DNA of 64,000 nucleotides. Source: Mikania micrantha. Taxonomy: Eukaryota > Streptophyta > Magnoliopsida > Asterales > Asteraceae. Under the pieces are notes generated by a model. The model had not been told where the DNA came from. It did no database searches and saw nothing but the letters and a program-made list of their open reading frames with translations. A program made the translations under genes and the position numbers. Below, one piece after another: positions 12,873 through 24,283 of this stretch. Location: assembly GCA_009363875.1 (NCBI GenBank), contig CM018680.1, forward strand, positions 12,531,625-12,595,624. Direction: 5' to 3'. How positions within the stretch are numbered: the stretch's first letter is position 1; every line of letters starts with the position of its first letter.

Positions 12873-14110
12873 TAATCAATTTTTACTGAATTAACATAAG
12901 ATATTTTAATTGTTTTTTTGTTTTGTGTTTTAGTTTTTAGAGGGAAATTTTTTTGAAAAACTCAAAAACATTTGAAAAATCAAAAACACAAAAACATTAA
13001 TAAATTTAAAATTCTGAGAAATTGATTCGACTAAATGAGAAATGATAGCACATTGTAGCAATTGGAAGCACATCTATATCATACAAGAACTTAAACATAA
13101 AGAGCATTTATAATTACTTAGTATGATATGTTGGTAGGTTTATAACTTAGTTGAGAAAACATTTGACAAAATTCTAATTATGCTTTATGAGAAACAGATG
13201 CTTAGAATACAGTGCTTAGCTTTGTCCTAAATGAGTGGTGATTAATCTTACAAAATGTTGCTTGAACAAAATTTAAGTTACAAGTTTTGATCACGTGTTT
13301 ATTTTTCAAAAGAAATTCTAAATTTGTTTTTTTCTTTTGTTTTAGTTTAAAGTTGAAACATTCTTTGTGTATACTTACGTATCGACCTGATTGTTATAGC
13401 TTTAAACGATTCAAAATTGTTTTCTTGGTTTTGATTAAGATTTGAACAATCTCTGCGTATATGAGAATATCGATCTGATTGTTAAAAGCTTAATCTTAAA
13501 TTATTTTTCGTTTAGTTTCTGGATCATCTGAGCTTACGAAAGTATCAACCTTGTTCGAAGATTTTGAATAAATTCAATTTGTTTTATATTTTGTTATTTT
13601 CAAAAGATATTCTGTTTTGTTTTTGCATGATCAAGCTAGTTAAAATTGAAGTAAATTGTTTCAATGACATTATTGTTTGTTTACTTATTCTCAAAACGGG
13701 GACGTGTTCAAGAAAATGGAGAACATAATGTATTTGATGGTTTTGTTTTCAATTGATATTTTAACTAAGTAATTAAACTTAAAGAGGTTTTATATACTGA
13801 CAATCATCTTTGAATTGTAATTTGTTGATAAATATATTCATTAATTCAATCAGGTGTGTTGATGATTGTAATACAATATGATCTCATGTCTGGATCTTTC
13901 TCAAACAAAAATATGTGATTGCTTTGATAGTTTATATTTTATAATTAGATTTGTTAAATTAGCAGTGTGTTTGTGTTAAAATTTTTTTTTGAAAAATACA
14001 AAAAGATTTTTGGTTTTTGTCTGATGTTAAATCAATAAATTTTGATTATTTTTTTTGACTTTGAAACATTAAACATTGGTTTGTTTGAAATTTTAAATAC
14101 AATTGAATTT
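12873..14110 (+). other. post-pol non-coding region of element B with conserved blocks
   Basis: AT-rich, no gene. A TTTAGAGGGAAA purine tract with A-rich AAAAACAT blocks lies at 12930-13000. A motif about 40 bp long recurs at about 13357-13400, 13440-13485 and 13515-13560 (core TACGTATCGACCTGATTGTTA). A TATGATATGTTGGTAGG block lies near 13120. All of these recur in minus-strand element D at 38640-39250, so they look functionally or historically conserved. Confidence 0.6.
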
Positions 14111-14345
14111 CAAAAGGTTTGCTTGGAGGTTCATTTGGAAGGTTTGTGAATAGGTTTTGAATAGGTTTGTTCAATATGTTTTGAACAGGTTCGTCCAACA
14201 GGTTTTGTTGAAGGCTCGTCTGACAGGTTTGTTGTCAGGTTCGTTCAAAAGGTTAGTCAAAGGTTCATTCAATAGTTTGGTCAAAGGTTCGTTCAAAACG
14301 GTCTGTTTACATGTTCATATATATATACAGGTTCGTGAACAAAGC
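14111..14345 (+). promoter_or_regulatory. internal U3-like promoter upstream of ORF3, element B
   Basis: A dense array of AGGTTCGT/AGGTTTGT words runs to about 14300, followed by a TATA-like box (ATATATATATAC) at 14317-14328. This repeats the grammar of the B LTR promoter at 5690-5804. The TATA box lies 707 bp before the ORF3 ATG. Promoter function is inference from architecture. Confidence 0.5.
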
Positions 14346-14689
14346 TTCGTCACTTATCTCAGAACCACTTTCACGAACCTATTGATTTTGATTTTCATTT
14401 TTTAGATTTTGGATCATCCAGTGCATTTGCCATACTTCTTTAGACTCGGATTTGATTTGTGATTCTATATAGGTAAAAAGATTGAAATTTGACCGGCTAA
14501 ATTAGGAGATTTAGTGATTTTTTGAACTTAGTTTAGTCGAATCTGTTATGTGGATTAAAACCTGATTAAATCTATTTTTGATGGAAATTTCTTTCATTAA
14601 TGTTGTTCATCAGTTAATGGCGAACATTTGGATATCGAATTTTTGATCTAATTCATGGATTTAAAAATCGGATATTAAACTGGATTAGG

Positions 14690-14930
14690 TTCGTGACATG
14701 AACACAGGCTCGCTGAATTCATAAGGTTCGTTTGAACTTTTAAGGTTTGGGCCGAACCTCTGTGTTTCATTGAACCGAACCTTGTCTGGTCAAGGGTTCG
14801 TTTGACCATTAGTTTCGTGATATGACAAGGTTCGTTCATTGAAAGGTTTGTTGGTATAAACAGGTTTGTCTGTTAATCAGGTTCGTCTAAGTTTATGTTC
14901 GGCACAGGGAGGGTTCGTTGGCTTCTACAC
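14690..14930 (+). repeat. AGGTTCG array between internal TATA and ORF3, element B
   Basis: About ten degenerate copies of GGTTCG(T) and complements such as CCGAACCT. The position mirrors the leader array before gag (6300-6600). No coding potential. Confidence 0.7.
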
Positions 14931-15023
14931 TTAGAAATTTTTTTAATTTTTTAATTTTTGATTTTTTAATTTTTGATTTTTTTAATTTTCTATTTTAATA
15001 TTTTTTTTGTTTTGATTGTAGAA

Positions 15024-16057
15024 ATGGCAGCTCTTACATTTGGAGACAAACACAATCTTTGTGCTTATCTAGATCAAACAACGAAGAACGACAAGGAATT
15101 TAGGCCGATGATCGAGTTTTTGAGATAGTCAAGGATTTACCATGCTATTTCCAACTCGTGTCAGATATATAGATCACACATTCAGAGTTTCTGGGATTCT
15201 GCGAAGCTAATCACTGTTGATGAGGATTATGTTATTGAGGCGAATGTGCTTGGTCAATCCATTCGACTTACTGAAGCTGACATTAGGAGGGTTCTACAAT
15301 TCGGAGGAGAACATGCAGGAATGACTCTTATTCCTGAAAGGTGTATTAAAGGGTGTTTTCTAAGGATCAGATACTTTGGTGTCTATAGCAAGTATTCTAT
15401 CAAGAAGGGAAAGTTGCCCCTGCAGTACAAGTTGTTAGCACATGTTTTGTTACATTTCCTTAGCATAAGGAAAGACATATTTGATGAGTTGAGGGATCTA
15501 ATGAGGTCTGCAATGGTTGCATTGATATCGAACAAACCGTTCAATTTTTCTGCAATGATATTCAGATACATGTCAGACAATATCAACAAAGCCAAGGATA
15601 GATTTTATGTGTATCCAAGGTTTATTCAGATGCTAATAGATGAAAGATTTCTTGAGCAGAACTTGCCAAGAGTTTCTTCTGATCTTCTTAAGCTGAAGCA
15701 TATGACTGATTCCAGTCTTGGTCAATTTAAGATCTATCAGAAGAGCAATGATGATATTCTTATTAAAGATGTGGAAGGTCACTATGCTAGAGCCAATTAT
15801 GTTGCTCCTTTGAATGATGCTTGGAGATATTAAGATTCAAGTTCAGATAATGAACTATTGAGTGATAATGATGACGATCAATAACAACCACCACCTCCTC
15901 CTCCTAGATCTCAAGTCATTCAATCACAAGTTCAGTCTTCTCAATCACATCAACAAACTCAAGAACCAGTTCAAGGACCAGATCATTCAATTGACTTTGA
16001 ACAAGATGATTAAGCGGATGAGAATTTGTATAATTTACAAACTTTGAAGAAGATATT
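15024..16057 (+). pseudogene. Sirevirus third ORF (ORF3, env-position) of element B, truncated
   Basis: ATG at 15024. The protein resembles that of element C's ORF3 (16660-20133): an early CAYLDQTT-type motif, then DIRRVLQFGGE, GCFLRIRYFG, QYKLLAHVLLHFL, a KPFNFSAMIFRYM-like segment and VYPRFIQMLID. TAG at 15126, TAA at 15831 and further stops near 15882 and 16014 break it. After 16014 the old frame continues to 16057, where the LTR of element C cuts in. I see no signal peptide or membrane segment here. Sireviruses can carry an envelope-like gene in this position, but nothing seen shows an envelope function. Role unknown. Confidence 0.75.
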
Positions 16058-16639
16058 TGTAGGACCTATTTGGAGCTCGGAAACAATCCGATTCCAATGG
16101 ATATCTACTCGACAGCCTCTGGAATAGTGCAGAATCCTATTCCAGGGTTTTCCAATCAAAACTAACAGCAATTGTGGTATACGAAGGTGCGGGAAGGACA
16201 TTTGAGTGAGAATCGAACACCAAGGGTTGTGAATCGAACTTGGACGAACAATGGCCGCTCAGATCTTCTAGGGTTTGAAACTAGGTGCTCTAGGAAGAAG
16301 AAGGGCTCTCAGAAGTTAGGTTTGAAATGATTTGGACTTGTATATATATGCTGTCATCATTCGGCCGAATGAGTGGCCGAAGCAGCTTATTCGGCGAATG
16401 ACTCATTCGCTCGCCTATGTCATTCGCTAGGGCGTTCATTCGGCGAATGAGTTCATTCGTAGAGTCATTCGCCCGAATGGTCAAAATTCATACTTAAACA
16501 TTAATAAACCACATCAAACAATCATATAATCAATAATAAACATTAAGAGCAATATATAAAGACAACTTCCATTAATATATATTGAACTTTACATGATGTT
16601 TAATACAAAATAGAACTAGGGACAAATAGTGCATCTACA
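16058..16639 (-). repeat. 3' LTR of element C
   Basis: On the minus strand it starts TGTAGATGCACTA just after the tract AAGGGGGAG and ends ...GGTCCTACA; length 582 bp. About 430 bp of its 3' part is repeated at 56719-57150 and in the later tandem units, where a PBS follows, which confirms the end. Confidence 0.88.
16341..16480 (-). promoter_or_regulatory. U3 promoter of element C: CATTCGGCGAATG array plus TATA box
   Basis: Repeated ATTCG/CGAAT words, including the palindrome CATTCGGCCGAATG near 16357-16370, fill 16355-16480. On the minus strand they run directly into a TATA-like box CATATATATA at 16341-16350. The layout is the same as in the LTRs of B and D but with a different word. Confidence 0.65.
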
Positions 16640-16652
16640 AACTCCCCCTTGG
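16640..16652 (-). other. polypurine tract of element C
   Basis: The minus strand reads CCAAGGGGGAGTT immediately before the LTR start at 16639. This is the usual plus-strand priming site. Confidence 0.85.
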
Positions 16653-16659
16653 ACCTAGT

Positions 16660-19600
16660 TCATTCCTTGGAAGTGTCTTTCTTGAAATACTTGTCAGAGA
16701 TGGCTTTCAAGTCTGCACCCGTATGAATCTTTAAGCATATACAGAGCCGGATCACCCTCATGAACTGAAGTGCCTGTTCCATATCCTGTACGTCAAAGAA
16801 AATCTGATATCGAAATGAAGCTTTGACATCGTTGTGTGACAAGTTAGTCAACCACATCGGGTCAAATATACTTTCAGTTTCCCACTTCTTATCTTTGCAC
16901 ATAACAATCACAGCTTCTCCACTCCGCTCATCATAGTACCACCATCGGAAGCCCTCTATAAAATCTTGTCGCATCTTCCTTAACGGAATATTCTTCAAAA
17001 CTTTAGGAGGAAGCCACTTCAGGATAACTTTGTGCTTTTTGGTGTCTCCATCAATCTCTGGTAAATAATAATGTTCAGGCTGTTGGGGCTGGAAGTTCAC
17101 CCATCTCTTTCTGTATTCATACTGAATTTGACGAGAAAACCAGGATGACATTCCAAAATCTTCACTATAAAGCATCCTCAGACGTGCTAATTGATTGACT
17201 TCGAAACCGGGCAACGTCTTAAAATGATGAGGATGCTTGAAGTAGTCAATGCCTCTTTCCCTCTTTACTGCATAGCACCCAAGATCATGAAAGTATGCCC
17301 AACTCAAGATTTGACCTTCAGCCTTGTAGCCTTTGGTTCTGTAGACTTTCTTGTGCGTAGCTGGCATCTTCATGGTGCTTTCTTTCTTCAATACTCCACA
17401 ATAGGCCTTCCATTCTTCTTTTCTTCTTTTCTGTTCATCAGCTTCAGCTTTGCTAACCTCAACTTGTTCTTCCAAATATCTGACCAGCAGATCTTCAGTG
17501 GCTTGACCAAACTGATTAGTGAAAGTAGGCAGCTCTTTCTTAGCAGATGTATACTTTGGATATTCTTCATCAGTGATATCCTCAAGAATAACTTCATCTA
17601 CATCGTCAAAGGCCTCTGGAGTGGGCTCATCAAACACTAGAACTGAGGTATCATCAGTGATAACCTCATCTGGATTTAGCCTGAATAGTTCGGCAATCTG
17701 CTCCTTTGATAAGCAGTGTATGATTTCTCCCTCCTTTTTATCATAGCTAATTGAGTGCTATATGATGCCTTGAGTGTCAAGAATCATAGTAAGAGTCTCA
17801 TCCAGTTGACGTCTCACAGGCACAGCTTCGACTTCCTCAGTAGCAACTGGTTCTTCTTTCTGTTTGGGAGGAGATGGAGGAGGAGCTTTCTTCTAGTCAT
17901 GCATTGACTTAGACAGGATCTTAGGAGGGGGAGGATCTTGATCATCATCCTCATCATAATCTGAACTAGACGAACCAGAAGACCCACTCCCTGATTCATC
18001 CTGATCATCTCCGTCTGAGTCATCATCTTTATCAGTGTCTTCATAATACACTTTCTCCTCATCAGATTATTCTTCCTCTTCCTCTTCCTTCTCTTTCTCA
18101 GAATCTGAATCATTAGAGTGAGCAGCAGTACCTTCGATCCTAGGAGTGCTATCCTTAAGGCTATCAAGCTGATCAGCTAGCCTAGCATTCTCCGTCTCTA
18201 CAGACAGATTCCGGTCACGGAAATCAGTGACAGTCAATGCCAACTGATGATGCTCATCAATGTACTTCAGCAACAACTCCTCTTGTTGAGCAGAACGAGC
18301 TCGCAGATCAGCTCGTTGATCAGCAGCCTGTAGTAATAAGGTGTCCTGGTCATTGACCCCCTGGGTAAGTTGAGCAATAACCAACTCGTGTTCCTTGCTC
18401 TTCCTTTCCTGTTCAAGGCTCCTCTCCATCAGCTTAAGTACCATACTGTTTAGTGTGCTCAGCTGATCAACAACAGAAACGGTAGGCACAAATGTGTCAG
18501 CTCGAGAAATAGAGGGACCACCAGAGGCAGAAGTGAAAATGGGAGCTTGTGCAATAGAGGTGGTCAGAGGGGCCGTAGTAGCACGAATCGAAATAGCCCT
18601 TGACCTAGTCAGTGTGGAAACTGAGATAGTTGCTACTGATGTAACAGTAGTTGTAGCAGCTGTCGCCAGTTCTGACCTCCTCTGACAGAGGAACCTCGAT
18701 CTCTTCCTCCTGTCGGCTGGAGATGAAGAAGACTGAACTGCAGTAACATAAACGACTGTAGTAGCTGGAACAGAGGAACGAGAAGGAGATGAAATATCAA
18801 ACTCAGCAAAGAATGAAGGATCAATAATCTCCTCCATCTCAGCTTCACTCCTCTTCCTCTTCCTCTTCATCAATCTCTCTCCTATCCAGACACTATCAAA
18901 CTCATCATCCGGTGTATCTTCCGAGTCTGAACTATCAGCATCTTCACCTACTTCTTTACCACCATCATCACTTGAGTCATCTGACTCATCCCCGTCAGCA
19001 GCAACTGTGGTTCCTGTCATATCAACTGGAGCAGAGGTAGTAGCTGTAGAAGTAGCCATGAAATCTAACTCTAGTAATGAATCAATATCAACATTCTCTT
19101 CTTCTGCAACAGATACACCAGCTCCACCTCCAACAATCACATCACCTGTACTCACAACAGCTGCACTCTCCAAACCAACACTCACAACACCAGCACCAGT
19201 CGAGCTAACTTTAGTAACAGTGCTCATAGCAACTCTGCTAACAACCATACCAGTACTAGCACCACTGCCACCTGCACCAACATCTTCTCCACCATCATCA
19301 TCAGGTATAAGTATATCCTCCATATTTGAATCAGAATCCTCATGCCTCCATCTCCGACCAACAGGGGCTATGTAATCCGGCCTAGAAAGATGACCAAAAA
19401 AAGACCGAACTGTAGGCTTTCTCTCTTTGCCTCTGTATGGCATCACCCTATTTAGAGTGATGTCATTCATGTGCTATAGCCTAATGATATCAGCGTTGAT
19501 CTTTGGCAGATCAGACATCTGTGCATCGATCAATTGCTGCAAGAACCTCGGATACATCAAGAACTTCTTATCTCCCTTAAAAGCCACATTCTCCTTCATA

Positions 19601-20133
19601 TGAGTGAAGATCATCTCAGAGAAGTTGAATGGTCGGTTTAGCACCAAGGCAACGAATGCACACTGTATCCTCTCCCTCATATCATCAAAACCTCCTCTCC
19701 TAGATCCAAGGCATTGAATCAATACATTAGCGAGGTACTTGAACTGTGGAGACATATAAGCCTTGTTCAGGATTCCTGCTCCAAGATCGCCTTCGTACTT
19801 GCACCTCATGAAGCAGCCACGAACCAAATAACGATCTAAAAAATATGACTGATCAGGTGTATCCTGGAAACCAATGTGCTCAGTGGATACAACAACATCT
19901 TGTCCAAGCAGCTTTCCTCTGATAACGGGAGGCTCAACCTCACAATCGATATCGGCAGAAGCCCATAAATCTTGTTGATGAGAATGGTATGGCACATGCA
20001 TGGTAGAGATGGCAGTGAAAATACTGGAACGGCGCAAAAATGTGATAATCTCGGTGTAATGTCTGGCGTTTGGAGTAGTGAGATCCAAATGTGCACAGAT
20101 GTTGTTCTTCGTTACTGACTTGTATCCAGCCAT
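16660..20133 (-). pseudogene. Sirevirus ORF3 of element C (1157 residues if open; four nonsense codons)
   Basis: A single reading frame runs from the ATG at 20133 to 16660, interrupted only by stops at 19474-19476 (TAG), 18067-18069 (TAA), 17893-17895 (TAG) and 17758-17760 (TAG). The N-terminal 220 residues (MAGYKSVTKNNICAHLDLTT start, then GCFMRCKYEG, PRFLQQLID) match ORF3 of element B. A long Ser/Thr/Val and acidic region follows, then a Gln/Glu/Leu coiled coil near 18180-18420, an EEEEEE tract, a Pro/Ser/Asp-rich stretch, and a folded-looking C-terminal part (17637-16660) rich in Trp and Tyr (FRWWYYDERSGEA). No clear transmembrane helix. An inverted copy at 55327-56491 lacks the first stop. 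Function unknown. Confidence 0.78.
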
Positions 20134-20209
20134 TCTGAAAATTAGATAAAAACTTGTTAGAACCAATCAGATTCACAAAATACAGAAAACGGATCAATAA
20201 ACACAGTTA

Positions 20210-20455
20210 AAACATACTGGTCGAATGAGTCTGATTTGGACGAATGAACTCTTTGACCGAATGAGTCATTCTGCCGAATGAACCCAAATGAGTCATTCGG
20301 CCGAATGAGTCCTTCGGCCGAATGAGTCCTTCGGCCGAATGACTCATTCGGCCGAATGACCGAATGAGATTCATTCGTCGAATGTGATTCATTCGCTGAA
20401 TGAATTTCAGTCGCCGAATGAGCCATTCGCAGAATGGCGTCATTCGGCTAACTTT
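20210..20455 (-). repeat. CATTCGGCCGAATG array upstream of ORF3, element C
   Basis: About fifteen copies of ATTCGGCCGAATGA-like words, some perfect palindromes, between the ORF3 start (20133) and the internal TATA box (20836-20843). The equivalent array in element B is at 14690-14930 and uses another word. Confidence 0.8.
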
Positions 20456-20759
20456 TTAGATTCACACTCCAGTTTACAAAAACTCAAATCAGTCCACAAA
20501 AATCATATATCCATGTTCAGAAACGACCGACTAACAACTTTAAAACATGGTTCTAGCATGATCAGACCCATTTTGATGGTCTATTTACAGGACGAACTGA
20601 AAAACCCTAAAACCCTCAAATCTGTGCGGTTTTTGAGGATTTCACGATCCAAATTTGATGATACTAGACCCATAGGTACCTGAGAGAATAAGAAACACTA
20701 TGATCAGAAGCTGAGTCAGTATAAATCATGAGAAAAAGATGGACAGTAGAAAGAGGTTA

Positions 20760-21080
20760 GTTTGGGCGAATGAGGTTCACACAGTATTGGGCGAATAGAA
20801 TTTTGGAGAATGAGGTAGTTCGGCCGATTGAATGCTTATATATGTTGAGTCATTCGCCTAATGAAGCTGGCGAATGAGCTCTTTCTCCCCAAAAATCATT
20901 CACCGAATGATATTCAAATTCGACAGTCATTCGCCGAATGAGAAGGACGAATGCGTCATTCGACACAAGTCATTCGCCGAATGACGTGATTCTGCCATGA
21001 GTGATTCGATCGAATGACTCATTCGCCGAATGAAGTTATTCAGTCGAATGAGTGATTATCACAACTCATTCGGCGAATGA
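20760..21080 (-). promoter_or_regulatory. internal U3-like promoter upstream of ORF3, element C
   Basis: On the minus strand, an array of CATTCGGCGAATGA words (21080 to 20850) leads into a TATA-like box CATATATAAG at about 20836-20846. That is 710 bp before the ORF3 ATG, compared with 707 bp in element B. The order array-TATA-spacer-array-ATG copies that of LTR-leader-gag. Promoter activity is inferred. Confidence 0.5.
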
Positions 21081-21454
21081 AGTTTTTCACCCACAAAAAC
21101 ACAAGACAATTTCAATATTTTTACATTATGATCATCAAAACCTATGCCATTTATGAAGATAAGTTTGGTTGGTTCAGGATTCAGATAATACGGACATCTG
21201 AACTTACAAATGATCATCTAAGCTGAAATTGAAAATATAAAATCTTTTTGTAGTTTTCTGAAACAAAATACAACTGTACAGCTAACAACTAAGGACAAAG
21301 AAACACATGTTTTTGTGAGAAGTCTATTGAGAAACTAGCACACACACCTAATCATATCAGATCAACATCAATGAATGTTTCACTTCAGATATATTTGTCC
21401 TATAATGTGACAATCCGACTTTTTACACTAACCTTGTTAACGGGAGTTGGTGAT

Positions 21455-21790
21455 ATCACAGGCCCAATAGTGACAATGTAGGCCCATTGAGATCTAGAGA
21501 GGCCCAATTACAAAATCAAGGCCCAATAAGGCCAATGAAGGCCCAGCAAGGCCAATGAAGGCCCAATAAGGCCAATGAAGGCCCAGCAAGGCCAATGAAG
21601 GCCCAACAAGATCAATTAGGCTCAACGAAGTCTATGTAGGCCCAACATAGCCAATGTAGGCCCAATAAGTCAAGAGAGGCCCAGTAAGGTCCAATAAGTT
21701 CAAGAAAAGGCCCAATGTAAACAAAGTAGGTCCAGGGAAGGCCAAGGTAGGTCCAGGAAGGCCCAGTGAGGCCCAACTGTATTTGATAAG
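21455..21790 (+). repeat. AGGCCCAA-type tandem repeats in solo LTR
   Basis: Units of about 19-20 bp built on AGGCCCAATAAGGCCAATGA are repeated and gradually degrade through the 5' part of the solo LTR. A minus-strand LTR at 33600-34130 has an analogous field of TGGGCCGA words. Confidence 0.8.
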
Positions 21791-23009
21791 CCCAAATGGA
21801 TTAATTTAAGCCCAATAGTAGTCAAATTGAAACATTTAGTGGAAATTAGGGATTTAGGCTCAATTTTGTTAATAAAAATGTTATGTGGTCGATCCGGAAT
21901 AACCTATAGGAATTAGGAATTTAAGAAAAATAAATTGCTAAGTGTTAAATTGTTGAAGATTGAACTTGTAAGTGATTGTTAGTGTCAATTTTGACTTTTA
22001 TAAGTCAAAATTCGACTAAAGGGTTTATGGAATTCGAAATTCCACATGTAATTTAAGTATAACCGAAATTGATTAACTTAAATCATTCCATTGATGATTA
22101 TAATCGGTTTTTATACGTTATTAGAATATTAACTCTTCGAATTAAGATGCAATAATGAGGAATGTTCGAAACCGTCGACTAGGGTGATTAGAATTCGTAT
22201 AATTCGACTCCAACATCACAAATTGAACTTCCAGAATCATATATCGGCACAATTAGAACCCTTTACATACCACAATTTGATCTCAGTAGCTCCAGACAGA
22301 AGGATCGATCCAGAGGCGGCCGAACTTGAGACTCAAAGTTGATCTCCATCGATTAATCATCAAATCAAGTAAGTAATTGATCCTACACACTCTAAAGTAG
22401 CCGATTAAGTGAATCCCTAACTCAATTGCATCTGGAAATCTCGAATTGATAGAGTTCGAGTTCTAGGGTTTCTTCTTGAAACGGTTTTGGGGGATTTGAT
22501 GACAATGAGCTTTAAAATCGAATTAAACTCCATCAATAGTTTCAGAAGGGTTTGAGTAAACTAAACCATGTATCAATTTTGTTGAGTAAAATCAAATTGA
22601 TTGAATTCAAGTTCTAGGGTTCTTCGACTTAAACGAATTGGGGATTTCGATGCAAATGGGTCATAGAATCAAATTAAGTGATACAGAAAGTTTCGAAATT
22701 CATTGTTTATGGAAATCCCTTTATTAATTTCTGAAAATGGTAGCGAATTTTATAATTTTGAATTGGGGTTTGAGGATGCGAGTTCGAAACTGTTATGGAT
22801 AGATTAATTAAGCTATAATGGATGATAGTTCGAATTAAGACCATCTATAAGTTCGGTTTAAACTCAGAAACATAAACCCTATAGTTTTAGATTGAATCGG
22901 GATCGAATTCATGGTTAATTGGGTACACATGCTTCGGCTATAGTGTTACAAGGGGAAGCCGACCAATGTAAACTTAAAACAATTAATTTCCTGATATCAG
23001 ACGCGATAC

Positions 23010-23085
23010 CCTAGCGGGCGAGATGGTTAGGCGCGTGTGTGTTTATGTGGGGGGTCGCGGGTTCGAATCCGGGTTCCACCATTTT
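23010..23085 (+). other. tRNA-like segment with pol III A and B box resemblance
   Basis: TAGCGGGCGAGATGGTTAGG resembles a pol III A box. GGTTCGAATCC, about 35 bp later, is a perfect B box. The segment ends in TTCCACCA followed by a T run (terminator-like). A cloverleaf does not close: the acceptor arm does not pair and the T arm has two mismatches. So it is a tRNA-derived relic or SINE head rather than a tRNA gene. Confidence 0.5.
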
Positions 23086-24283
23086 TTGGTTTTTAAATCA
23101 ATTTCTTGTATTTTTGTCATAACTTTCACATACGAACTCCGTTTTAATTCGTTCAAGTTGCGTTGGAACCGTAACGAGAATACGAACGTATTAGAACGAT
23201 AAAATTTATATTTTAGTCCGAAAACGAAATCGCGTATAATTACGTTTATTTAAATAAAATCGTAAAGGATTTTATTTAAATGATTTCAAAGTCACGCGTA
23301 CTTCCGTATGCACAATTCTCACACTCTAACATACGTATGTTGATACGTATGTGATTTCAAGCACAAAACGGCAATCCGAATAACTTTAGATTATTGTTTA
23401 AATCACAGATTCTTTGTAGAGGATTTCTACGCAAGTTCACACGTATTTGATCATTCTACTATTATCAAAGGTGCGTACACGGCCCCTTTCTTATTTTAAA
23501 CTGTTTTGGGGGAGAAAACATGTGCAACAAACTATTTTAGATACATATCATTTGCATGAGTTATCTGTTTACATTATGTGACATCATATCAACTTGAAAG
23601 TCCTTACACACCTCGAACCGTTTAGTTTGCTGTAATGCAAAGCGTGGTAGTTGGAAATAGATCTATTAGGTTTGACAAACCTCACCTGGTAGATGGGATC
23701 TATGCAGGTGTTTGACTGACCAAACACATTTTTACTATTGTTGTGATAGACAATAGTGGCAAGGCGAAAACATGCTATAGCATGGCAACTAGTCAGCTTC
23801 GGTGTCGAACACGTATGTAAATAGTTTATATGACTAGCTATCATGACTGTGCATTTGTGATTATGTTATCTACAACTTATTATACAAACTGATGTTTTGA
23901 ACATTGTGATTATTGAAAACCTGTGTTATGCACCAACCATTGTGTTGACTTGATTTGCATGTTTTCTCAGGACGCTAAGGCGCGCGTTACAGCTGGCATG
24001 GACTAGGAAGATAGAGTCTCATGCATTATAAACACTTTGAATTTGAATTTGAATTTGAACATTTGAATATTTAAGTACTTTGGTTTGTAATGTTTACTTT
24101 ACAACTGTTTATGGTTTTTAAACGCTTCCGCAACTTTTTGTAAACTCTGAATGTTATGTTTTAAAGACCACGTATGTTTTGAAATTCATATAGAGGTCTT
24201 CGCTATGTCTAATGATCTGAGATCCTGGTTTGTCACGCTCCCAAACGGTGTGATTCCGTTAGTTGAAAATTGGGGGTGTGACA

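Larger units (their letters stand above)
5606..16057 (+). mobile_element. Ty1/copia Sirevirus-like element B, 3' end cut by element C
   Basis: In order: 5' LTR (5606-6054), primer site, leader, gag, protease, integrase, RT, RNase H, a long post-pol region, and an additional ORF (ORF3). The gag has a coiled coil and extra zinc knuckles, and the third ORF follows pol, as in sireviruses. The five bases before the LTR are ACTAT, the expected target duplication. The matching copy and B's 3' LTR are not in the window, because the LTR of minus-strand element C begins at 16058 within ORF3. All frames contain stops. Confidence 0.87.
21406..24283 (+). mobile_element. solo LTR (Ty3/gypsy-type) nested in element C
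   Basis: It starts TGTGACAATCC and ends GGGTGTGACA. Both sides are flanked by the 5-bp direct repeat TATAA (21401-21405 and 24284-24288). The 2878 bp contain no coding domain, no primer site and no polypurine tract, which fits one LTR left by recombination. The terminal GGTGTGACA resembles the end of the gypsy LTR at 40664. Perfect flanking repeats mark the borders firmly; superfamily assignment is from LTR ends and length. Confidence 0.8.

Noticed and set aside
15246..16057. Host longin/synaptobrevin-like gene
   Set aside because: Similar ORFs can be labelled this way, but it lies after copia pol, is homologous to ORF3 of element C, and has several stops.
16660..17637. Independent host gene of 325 residues
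   Set aside because: It is in the same frame as 18067-20133, ends next to a polypurine tract and LTR, and is therefore the C-terminal part of ORF3.
20210..21080. Regularly repeated palindromes resembling a CRISPR array
   Set aside because: Words are 8-14 bp, irregularly spaced and without unique spacers of constant length; the context is a plant retrotransposon.
23010..23085. Functional tRNA gene
   Set aside because: The B box is perfect, but acceptor and T arms do not pair and no anticodon arm can be drawn.
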